Below, piece after piece: positions 57,563 through 64,000 of a stretch of DNA of 64,000 bases (position 1 is the first letter of the stretch; each line of letters starts with the position of its first letter). Made by a program: the position numbers and the translations under genes. The DNA lies in contig DATJTW010000062.1 in the NCBI GenBank assembly GCA_035502995.1, positions 1-64,000 on the forward strand. The letters are read 5' to 3'. This DNA comes from CADEED01 sp035502995 (GTDB lineage: Bacteria; Pseudomonadota; Gammaproteobacteria; Steroidobacterales; Steroidobacteraceae). The notes under the pieces were generated by a model. That model had not been told where the DNA came from, made no database searches, and worked only from the letters and a program-made list of their open reading frames with translations.

Positions 57563-59737
57563 TCAGCCCGGTAGTTCGGCGACGAACACCACGTGCGGCG
57601 CAACAAATTCGTAGCGCAGCTCGCCGCCGTGCTGGCTGACGATCTCCCGCGCTATGTGCAATCCGAGGCCCAAGCCGGTCGGATTCCGCTCGTTCCGCAC
57701 CCCGCCCTGCTTGAATGCCGTGAACATCCGCGCCGCGACGGCGGGGTCGATGGCGTCGCCGACGTTCAGCACCCGGACGTGCGTGCGCCCGCCGACCGCC
57801 TCGACCTGCACCACGATCGGCTGGCCGGCCTTGCCGTGATGCCGGGCGTTGCTGACCAGGTTGCTGACGACCTGCCCGAGCCGCACGCGATCGCCGACGA
57901 CCTCGTGGCTCGCCGGCCCCTCGAACTGCACGACCACGCCCGGGTGCGCCACGCGCGATTCGTCGATGAGGTCGCCGATCGCGCGCACCAGGTCGAACTT
58001 GTCCTTGCTCAGGCCGAGGCCCGCGCCCGACTCGATGCGGCTCATGTCGAGCACCAGGCCTATCAACCTCTGCATGCGGTGACTCGACGCCTGGATGCGC
58101 TTCGTCATGCCCTGCGGGCTGTGGCCGCGCTCCATGACCGCCGCGGCCATCGTGATCGACTGCAGCGGATCGCGCAGGTCGTGACCCAACATCGCCAGCA
58201 GCTGCATGCGCGCGCGTTCCATCTCGGCGTGACGCGAGCTGACGATGCGCTGCATCTCGGCCAGCAGCTGGCGGGCGATCAGCAGCGTCGTCTCGTTCCA
58301 CGGCTCGGACGTGCCGCGCACGATCTCGCGCCACTCCTCGAACGAGCCGCGCGGCGTGAGGCGCGGACCCAGCGGGCCGGCCTTCACTTCCTTCTCGGGC
58401 TTGCCGCCCCAGCGCACGGTCTCGATCTGCTCGCGGCGCAACGCGATCAGGTAGCCGCTGGTCGCCGGATCGAAACGCAGCGCCAGCAGGCCGACCCAGG
58501 GACCGAGCGCAGGCCGCGTGGCCTCGGGCCATTCGTCGAGCGACGTGCGTTGCGTCAACGCATGCGCATCCGGCGCCAGCGATTCGAGGATCGCGGCGGC
58601 GGTCGAATCGCCGATGCCGTCGAAGTCGACGATCTTGCCGAACTGCGTCGCGATCAACGCGTGCGCATCGAGCGAGCTGCGCAGCTCGACGGCGTGCAGC
58701 TGGATGGCGCGCAGCGCGTCTTCCTCCTCGACCAGCGATTCGACCAGCCCGGTGCGCACGCTCGCGGCGCGTTCCGCGGCCGCGGCGCGCGCCTTCGCTT
58801 CCAGCGCGCTGATGCTCGCGGCCAGCACCTGCGCGAGCACGTCGCAGGCCATGCGGATCGACACGGACACCGGATGGCGCGACATGTGGTGACACGCGAG
58901 CATGCCCCACAGTTTTCCGTTGATGACGATCGAGATGCTCATGGACGCGCCGACGCCCATGTTCTGCAGGTATTCGATGTGGATCGGCGAGACGCTGCGC
59001 AACACGCCGTGGCTCATGTCGAGCGGTTCGTTCGTCCAGCCCGCGAGCGGCACCGGCGTGTAGCTCACGTCGCTGATCAGGCGCAGCGTGTTGAGGATGT
59101 AGAGACGGCGCGCCTGCGCGGGGATGTCGGACGCGGGATAACGGCGGCCGAGATACGGCGGCAGTTGCGCGTCGCGCGCTTCGGCGACGACGTCGCCGCT
59201 GTCGTCGTGGCGGAAGCGATAGGCCATGACGCGATCGAAGCCGGTCAGCGCGCGCACCTCTTCGGCCGCGCGTTCGAGCAGCTCGCCGATCGAACGCTGG
59301 CGCTTCAGCCGGTCGATGGCGCGATGCGCCTTCAGCGCGAACGCCGCGACCTCGGACGTCTCCTGGTAACGCCACACCCATTCGGCGATGACGCGGTTCG
59401 CATGCGCGTGCACGACGAAATCCGCCTGCCGGTCGCCGAGCGTGGTTTCGATCATCGCGGGCCCGACGTCGCCCTGCGCCATGTCCGCGAGCGTCTGCGC
59501 CAGCGCGGCGCGCACGTCGGCGGCCAGCGGCAACGTCGCGAGCGTCGTGCCCGGCTGCGGATCGAGGCCGAGGAATTCGCGGACGTTCGTGCTCCACGAG
59601 GTCAACGTGCCGGCCTGGTCGAAGGCCAGTAGCACGCCGTCCGGCTGGATCGCGCCGGGCACGTGGATCGGTTCGAGCGCGCAATTTTCGAGCGTGACAC
59701 GCAGTTCGGCGGCGGAAGGATCGTTAGGCACTCGCAT
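57563..59737 (-). CDS. bphP: Bacteriophytochrome histidine kinase
   Basis: This 724-residue protein has the PAS-GAF-PHY-kinase layout of bacteriophytochromes. Cys19 in E-N-C-A-L-E-P-I-H-V-P-G lies where biliverdin is attached. The GAF domain shows P-A-S-D-I-P at 201-206 with Asp204. The PHY tongue has P-R-G-S-F-E-E-W. The kinase has phospho-acceptor His519 (G-H-D-L-R-D-P), N (V-S-N-L-V-S-N-A) and G boxes (G-L-G-L-G-L). It should sense red/far-red light and start a phosphorelay. I-Q-P-D-G replaces the usual I-Q-P-H-G. No response regulator or heme oxygenase gene is adjacent. Confidence 0.93.
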   Translation of the reverse strand: MRVPNDPSAAELRVTLENCALEPIHVPGAIQPDGVLLAFDQAGTLTSWSTNVREFLGLDPQPGTTLATLPLAADVRAALAQTLADMAQGDVGPAMIETTLGDRQADFVVHAHANRVIAEWVWRYQETSEVAAFALKAHRAIDRLKRQRSIGELLERAAEEVRALTGFDRVMAYRFRHDDSGDVVAEARDAQLPPYLGRRYPASDIPAQARRLYILNTLRLISDVSYTPVPLAGWTNEPLDMSHGVLRSVSPIHIEYLQNMGVGASMSISIVINGKLWGMLACHHMSRHPVSVSIRMACDVLAQVLAASISALEAKARAAAAERAASVRTGLVESLVEEEDALRAIQLHAVELRSSLDAHALIATQFGKIVDFDGIGDSTAAAILESLAPDAHALTQRTSLDEWPEATRPALGPWVGLLALRFDPATSGYLIALRREQIETVRWGGKPEKEVKAGPLGPRLTPRGSFEEWREIVRGTSEPWNETTLLIARQLLAEMQRIVSSRHAEMERARMQLLAMLGHDLRDPLQSITMAAAVMERGHSPQGMTKRIQASSHRMQRLIGLVLDMSRIESGAGLGLSKDKFDLVRAIGDLIDESRVAHPGVVVQFEGPASHEVVGDRVRLGQVVSNLVSNARHHGKAGQPIVVQVEAVGGRTHVRVLNVGDAIDPAVAARMFTAFKQGGVRNERNPTGLGLGLHIAREIVSQHGGELRYEFVAPHVVFVAELPG

Positions 59738-59853
59738 CCCGGCAGGAACAAAGTTGCGCGGGATTCTCGCATGGCGCCGTGACGAATCGCAGGCCGTGCG
59801 ACCCTTTCGCGTGTCCGCGCATCCTTGAAAACCCGATCTTGTAGGAGAAGTTC

Positions 59854-60927
59854 GTGTCGTTGATCCGGCGAATCTGTCTTGTGCTGATGCTCGGCGTCGT
59901 GCTGCCTGCCGTCGCCGGCGAAACCGCGGCGGAGCGCGTCGACGCGGAGCTCGACCGCCGTGCCGCCGACGGCCGGTTCTCCGGCGCCGTCCTCGTGGCG
60001 AAGGATGGCGACGTGATCTTCTCCGCGGCGCGCGGCCTCGCCGACCTCGAGCGCAAGGTGCCGAACTCGCTCGACACGAAATTCCGCTTCGGCTCGCTCG
60101 GCAAGATGTTCACGGCCGTGGCGATCGCGCAGCTCGAGCAGGCGGGCAAGGTGTCGTTCGACGCGCCGCTGGGCACGTATCTGCGCGACTATCCGGATCC
60201 GGCCACCGCGAAGGTCACGCTGCACCAGTTGCTGACGCACACCGGCGGCACGGGCGACGTGTTCGGCCCCGAGTTCCGCTCGACGCGGCTGGCGCTGAAG
60301 ACGCTGCGCGACTACGTGGACCTGTACGGCGCGCGGCCGCCCGAGTTCCCGCCGGGCAGCGAGCACCGGTACAGCAACTACGGCTTCATCTTGTTAGGCC
60401 GCGTCATCGAGGTGGTCAGCGGGCAGGCCTACGACGCGTACGTGCGCGATCACGTGTTCCTGCCCGCGGGCATGACGTCGACCGGCAACGAACCCGAGAC
60501 GGCGCACGTCGCGGGACTGGCGTTGCCGTATCTCGGCGAACCGGATGCGCCGCGCTCCGCGGTGGACACGCTGCCGTTCCGCGGCACGTCCGCGGGCGGC
60601 GGTTACACCACCGTGGGCGACCTCTCGAAATTCGCGCAGGCTCTGCTCGGCGGCAAACTCCTCGATGCCCGGCACACCGAACTACTCACCGCCGGCAAGG
60701 TCGACACGCCGATGCCGGGACTGCGCTACGGCTACGGCTTCGAAGACATGCACCTGCGCAACGGGCTGCACCGCATCGGCCACGGCGGCGGCGCGCCCGG
60801 CATGAACGCCGCGTTCTCGATCTTCCCGGAAACCGGCCACGTGTCGATCGTACTCTCGAACCGCGATCCACCCTCGGCGATGGAGATCGAACGGTTGCTG
60901 GTCGACACATTCCTCGTTTCTCGTTGA
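59854..60927 (+). CDS. Serine hydrolase of the beta-lactamase class C / esterase type
   Basis: This 357-residue protein has a signal peptide (to about A-V-A-G). The serine hydrolase marks are S81-L-G-K84 (S-x-x-K), Tyr174-Ser-Asn (Y-x-N) and H-G-G-G-A-P-G near 310 in place of the K-T-G box. Such proteins act as D-Ala-D-Ala peptidases, esterases or beta-lactamases in the periplasm; the H-G-G-G form is more usual in esterases and peptidases than in resistance enzymes. It diverges from the bacteriophytochrome gene across 116 bp. The substrate is unknown. Confidence 0.85.
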   Translation: MSLIRRICLVLMLGVVLPAVAGETAAERVDAELDRRAADGRFSGAVLVAKDGDVIFSAARGLADLERKVPNSLDTKFRFGSLGKMFTAVAIAQLEQAGKVSFDAPLGTYLRDYPDPATAKVTLHQLLTHTGGTGDVFGPEFRSTRLALKTLRDYVDLYGARPPEFPPGSEHRYSNYGFILLGRVIEVVSGQAYDAYVRDHVFLPAGMTSTGNEPETAHVAGLALPYLGEPDAPRSAVDTLPFRGTSAGGGYTTVGDLSKFAQALLGGKLLDARHTELLTAGKVDTPMPGLRYGYGFEDMHLRNGLHRIGHGGGAPGMNAAFSIFPETGHVSIVLSNRDPPSAMEIERLLVDTFLVSR

Positions 60928-60959
60928 CAGCACGCCGTCGAGGCCACACCCTAGCGCCC

Positions 60960-61160
60960 GTCCGTGGTGCCTGCCGTTGCGGCGGGCTTAATAGGGAATC
61001 CGGTGGTGGCGAAAGCCCATTCCGGAACTGCCCCGCAGCGGTAATCGGGAACGACCGGCGCACACGCACTGGATGGACGACATCCGGGAAGCGCGCCCAG
61101 TAGATCGCGTCACTCACGTCACGCCCGCCCGAGAGTCCGAAGACCTGCCTCGACCTGCAC
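60960..61160 (+). promoter_or_regulatory. Cobalamin riboswitch upstream of metE
   Basis: The leader carries the hallmarks of a cobalamin (B12) riboswitch: GGTGCC at 60966, AATAGGGAATCCGGTG at 61000-61015, the B12 box-like ACTGCCCCGCAGCGGTAA at 61027-61044, and GAGTCCGAAGACCTGCC at 61132-61148. It sits about 220 bases before metE, whose enzyme needs no B12. When B12 is present the switch should turn metE off. Coordinates of the two ends are approximate. Confidence 0.95.
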
Positions 61161-61381
61161 GCCGAATGGCGTGTCGACCGGCGCGAGCCCTCGTGGGATG
61201 GGGCAGGCGGATTCGATGCGGCCCCGTCCGGGGCGCGCTTCTTTCCGTTTTCCTTCCTCACACGGTGACTCGTTTCTGCTCGCGGGAGCGGAGAGCCACC
61301 GTGTTTCGAGGCAGGCCGGGAGGCTCACTGCCTGGCCGCGCGTGGACGTCTCCCGTGGGCGCGTTTCGACAGGAGAAAAAC
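61161..61381 (+). promoter_or_regulatory. Expression platform between the B12 riboswitch and metE
   Basis: No gene is seen here. A GC hairpin (GCCCC-GTCC-GGGGC, 61221-61234) is followed by a pyrimidine-rich TTCTTTCCGTTTTCC tract and could be a terminator. CACGGTG at 61260-61266 pairs with CACCGTG at about 61297-61303, enclosing a second small hairpin. These may switch between alternative folds. The metE ribosome site AGGAG lies at 61371-61375. Confidence 0.5.
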
Positions 61382-63709
61382 GTGTCCGTACTCGCCACCA
61401 ACCTCGGCTTCCCGCGCATCGGCTTGCAGCGCGAGCTCAAGAAGGCCCTGGAAGGTTTCTGGAAAGGTCAAACTACCCGCGAGCAATTGCTGACTACCGG
61501 CGCGGAGCTGCGCGCGCGGCACTGGAAGCTGCAACAGGCCGCGGGCCTCGACCACATCCCGTCGAACGACTTCTCGTTCTACGACCACGTGCTCGATCTG
61601 TCCTGCCTGCTCGGCAACGTGCCGAAACGCTACGGCTGGAACGGCGGGCCCATCGATCTCGACACGTATTTCGCGATGGCGCGCGGCCGCCAGGTCGCGG
61701 GCACCGACGTGACGGCGATGGAGATGTCGAAGTGGTTCGACACCAACTACCACTATCTCGTGCCCGAGTTCGAGGCGAACCCGCAGTTCCGGCTCTCGTC
61801 GACGAAGATCTTCGACGAGTACCGCGAAGCGAAGACGCTGGGCATCGAGACGCGGCCGGTGCTCGTCGGGCCGCTGACGTACGCGCGCATCGGCAAGCAG
61901 CGCGAAGACACGGACTGGTGTCGCAGCACGCTGCTGCCAAAGCTCGCGCCGGTCTACGTCGAGGTGCTGCAGAAGCTGCACGCCGAGGGAGCGACCTGGG
62001 TGCAGATCGACGAGCCGGCACTGGCGCTCGATCTCGAGCCGCGGTATCGCGACGCCTGCCTCGCGGCGTACCGGCAGATCGCCGCGGCCGTGCCCGGCAT
62101 CCGGGTGTTGCTGACCACCTACTTCGACAGCCTGCGCGACAATGCCGCGCTCGTGTATTCGCTGCCGGTGGCCGGCATCCACATCGATCTGTGCCGCGGC
62201 AACGGCCAGGCGAACACGGCGGCCAACGACGCCGACAGCCTGATCACCGAGGCGCTGACCAACATCGGCGGCCGCGTGTTGTCGCTGGGGCTCGTCGACG
62301 GCCGCAACGTCTGGAAGAACGATCTGCGCATCTCGCTGGCGCGCATCTCGCGCGCGGTCGAGAAGCTGGGTGCGGAACGCGTGTTCGTCGCGCCGGGTTG
62401 TTCGCTGCTGCACTCGCCGATCGACGTGCGCGCCGAGGAGAAGCTGGCGCCGCAGGTGCGCCACTGGCTGGCGTTCGCGACGCAGAAGGTCGACGAGATC
62501 GTGCTGCTGGCGCGCGGCGCACGCGCCGGCGCGCACGCCGTGCAGTGGGAGCTGCGCGCCAGCGACCGGGTGCGCGACGAACGCCGCAACTCGCCGCTGA
62601 TCAACGACTACGCGGTGCAGCGCCGCCTGTCCGCGATCGACGCGACGATGACGCGCCGCCACTCGGACTTCGCCGCGCGCAACGCGCTGCAGCGCCCGCT
62701 GTTCAAACTACCCGATTTCCCGACGACGACCATCGGCTCGTTCCCGCAGACCGAGGCGATCCGCAAGGCGCGCGCCGGCTTCAAGGCGGGCACGCTGGAC
62801 GACGCGGGTTACCGGCGAGCGATGCAGGACGAAATCCGCGTCGCGATCGACCGCCAGGAACGCATCGGCCTCGACGTGCTGGTGCACGGCGAGCCCGAGC
62901 GCAATGACATGGTCGAGTACTTCGGCGAGCAGCTGAAAGGTTTCGCGTTCACGCACAACGGCTGGGTGCAGTCGTACGGCTCGCGCTGCGTGAAACCGCC
63001 GATCATCTTCGGCGACGTGTCGCGGCCGAAGCCGATGACCGTGGAGTGGGCGAAGTACGCGCAGAGCCTCACCGGCAAGATCGTCAAGGGCATGCTGACC
63101 GGGCCGATCACGATCCTGCAGTGGTCGTTCGTGCGCGACGACCAGCCGCGCTGGGTGACGTCGCGGCAGATCGCGCTGGCGATCCGCGACGAGGTCGCCG
63201 ACCTCGAGCGCGCCGGCATCCGCATGATCCAGATCGACGAGGCCGCGCTGCGCGAAGGCCTGCCGTTGCGCCGCGCGGACTGGAAGGCCTATCTCGACAA
63301 CGCCGTCGAGGACTTCCGTCTCGCGTCGTGCACGGTCGAGGACCGCACGCAGATCCACACGCACATGTGTTATTCGGAGTTCAACGACATCATGGCGGCG
63401 ATCGCCGCGATGGACGCCGACGTGATCTCGATCGAGACCTCGCGTTCGCAGATGGAGCTGCTGAACGCGTTCGTCGACTTCCGGTATCCGAACGAGATCG
63501 GGCCCGGCGTCTACGACATCCACTCGCCGCGCGTGCCGTCGGTCGACGAGATGACCTATCTATTGAAGAAGGCGGGCCGCGTGATCCCGGCGAAGCAGTT
63601 GTGGGTGAACCCGGACTGCGGGCTGAAGACGCGCGGCTGGCCGGAGGTGGAGCTGGCGCTGACCAACATGGTGGCGGCGGCGAAATCGATCCGGCAGTCG
63701 GCCGGCTGA
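61382..63709 (+). CDS. metE: Cobalamin-independent methionine synthase
   Basis: This enzyme moves a methyl group from methyltetrahydrofolate triglutamate to homocysteine, giving methionine in the cytoplasm without B12. The start is GTG 61382, 6 bases after AGGAG; the frame is open to 61073 but that stretch is the riboswitch leader. The 775-residue length fits the family. The N-terminal half begins L-G-F-P-R-I-G-L-Q-R-E-L-K. The C-terminal catalytic half shows F-P-Q-T near 455, the zinc ligands in T-H-M-C-Y-S-E-F near 661, and V-N-P-D-C-G-L-K-T-R near 743. Control by the B12 riboswitch upstream fits its role. Confidence 0.96.
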   Translation: MSVLATNLGFPRIGLQRELKKALEGFWKGQTTREQLLTTGAELRARHWKLQQAAGLDHIPSNDFSFYDHVLDLSCLLGNVPKRYGWNGGPIDLDTYFAMARGRQVAGTDVTAMEMSKWFDTNYHYLVPEFEANPQFRLSSTKIFDEYREAKTLGIETRPVLVGPLTYARIGKQREDTDWCRSTLLPKLAPVYVEVLQKLHAEGATWVQIDEPALALDLEPRYRDACLAAYRQIAAAVPGIRVLLTTYFDSLRDNAALVYSLPVAGIHIDLCRGNGQANTAANDADSLITEALTNIGGRVLSLGLVDGRNVWKNDLRISLARISRAVEKLGAERVFVAPGCSLLHSPIDVRAEEKLAPQVRHWLAFATQKVDEIVLLARGARAGAHAVQWELRASDRVRDERRNSPLINDYAVQRRLSAIDATMTRRHSDFAARNALQRPLFKLPDFPTTTIGSFPQTEAIRKARAGFKAGTLDDAGYRRAMQDEIRVAIDRQERIGLDVLVHGEPERNDMVEYFGEQLKGFAFTHNGWVQSYGSRCVKPPIIFGDVSRPKPMTVEWAKYAQSLTGKIVKGMLTGPITILQWSFVRDDQPRWVTSRQIALAIRDEVADLERAGIRMIQIDEAALREGLPLRRADWKAYLDNAVEDFRLASCTVEDRTQIHTHMCYSEFNDIMAAIAAMDADVISIETSRSQMELLNAFVDFRYPNEIGPGVYDIHSPRVPSVDEMTYLLKKAGRVIPAKQLWVNPDCGLKTRGWPEVELALTNMVAAAKSIRQSAG

Positions 63710-63733
63710 CGCGGCGTCACCGGACTCGCGAAT

Positions 63734-63773
63734 CGCCGGGCGATGGTCTTCGGCAGGAGGCCACCGCCCGGCG
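63734..63773. terminator. GC-rich inverted repeat after metE
   Basis: CGCCGGGCG pairs with CGCCCGGCG, and the stem extends by TGG/CCA past one mismatch around a 16-base loop. It lies 24 bp after the metE stop. No T-tract follows, so termination would be Rho-assisted or weak. A second small hairpin (CGCCC-CGAG-GGGCG) with TTGTTG lies at 63815-63834. Confidence 0.5.
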
Positions 63774-63876
63774 AGACCACGGGTGGTTCCTATCTCTTTG
63801 GGATGAGGGCGCGGCGCCCCGAGGGGCGTTGTTGCGAGTCGGGACCGTCTCCATAGTGGTGTGCAAGGAGACCACC

Positions 63877-64000
63877 ATGAAACGCCCCGAAGACACCCCG
63901 ACCTCCGTCCACGACTACGGTGCGGCGCTCGAGAGCGCCGTGTCCTGGCTGGGGGATCGTTATCTGCTCGCTACCCCGCAGCCGCGGCGCAATGACATCC
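63877..64000 (+). CDS. Start of an unknown protein, cut by the window edge
   Basis: ATG 63877 has AAGGAG 6 bases upstream, and the frame stays open to the last base, giving 41 residues. The visible part is polar, with a helix (D-Y-G-A-A-L-E-S-A-V-S-W-L-G-D-R-Y-L-L-A) and no signal peptide. I recognise no family from this piece, though the strong ribosome site makes it a likely real gene. Confidence 0.8.
   Translation, partial: MKRPEDTPTSVHDYGAALESAVSWLGDRYLLATPQPRRNDI

Noticed and set aside
56403..59684. Minus-strand frame of 1,093 codons across the phytochrome and GAF-PAS genes
   Set aside because: It is the Arg/Ala-rich shadow of two real genes in another frame of the same strand; no domain is visible and both real genes have clear catalytic motifs.
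59854..60927. Antibiotic resistance beta-lactamase
   Set aside because: It shares S-x-x-K and Y-S-N but has H-G-G-G in place of K-T-G, which fits the broader esterase/peptidase group; resistance cannot be claimed.
61073..61381. N-terminal extension of MetE by about 100 residues
   Set aside because: This part is the riboswitch leader. GTG 61382 has an ideal AGGAG site and gives the normal MetE length and N-terminus.

Overview
The window is 64 kb of GC-rich bacterial chromosome with tightly packed genes. The organism looks like a free-living, Gram-negative gammaproteobacterium of the Xanthomonadales/Nevskiales/Steroidobacter kind. The signs are three large TonB-dependent receptors, many Sec signal peptides and lipoproteins, several c-type cytochromes, a PEP-CTERM protein, a bacteriophytochrome and a cobalamin riboswitch in front of metE. 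This placement is inference from gene content; no rRNA or other marker gene is present. I saw no tRNA, rRNA, CRISPR array, IS element or integrase.

Layout. (1) 1-8.4 kb is accessory DNA on the minus strand. A secreted Rhs/YD-repeat system is split over three genes joined by GTGA overlaps. After it come a probable tip/immunity region and two unknown genes in visibly more AT-rich DNA. (2) 8.6-19.2 kb holds a TonB-like protein, a DUF4382-type lipoprotein, a MASE1 histidine kinase with a FixJ-like regulator, a GH43 glycosidase, a TPR/HTH regulator with a Vgb-like beta-propeller, and DUF899 and DUF2182 proteins. (3) 19.2-25.1 kb looks like a membrane-lipid neighbourhood: phospholipid N-methyltransferase-like protein, GT4 glycosyltransferase, DUF962-like membrane protein, membrane-anchored class III aminotransferase and phosphatidylserine decarboxylase. 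A host-attachment-like protein follows. (4) 25.3-32.8 kb carries a TonB receptor, a six-hairpin glycosidase whose last codons lie in a tandem repeat, a PEP-CTERM protein, DUF305 and BamE-like proteins, and a Tat-type esterase.

(5) 32.9-40.3 kb is the most unusual part. It has a Sel1-repeat protein, a small Pro/Ala/Lys-rich protein, a vWA protein, a PP2C phosphatase and a VirD4/TraG-like ATPase. Facing these are a basic disordered protein and a membrane-anchored Ser/Thr kinase. vWA, PP2C and kinase together form the TerY-P triad known from stress and defence loci. Here the triad includes a conjugation-type ATPase, but no other conjugation gene is present.

(6) 40.4-46.2 kb holds an APC permease with a cytochrome c'-like protein, then a four-gene overlapping operon for periplasmic redox proteins (DsbD N-domain, two cytochromes, a TlpA-like thioredoxin) ending at a strong terminator. 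(7) 46.4-52.5 kb is a PpiC-HupE-DUF3604-TonB receptor operon. Its first ribosome binding site is buried in a hairpin. (8) 52.5-59.7 kb runs on the minus strand: TonB receptor with a PepSY membrane protein, then a bacteriophytochrome histidine kinase with a kinase-less GAF-GAF-PAS protein. (9) 59.9-64 kb has a serine hydrolase, a cobalamin riboswitch, metE, and the start of a gene cut by the window edge.

Two octamers, GTAGATAG and GTAGTTTG, recur through the window far more often than its base composition predicts, mostly at synonymous positions inside genes.
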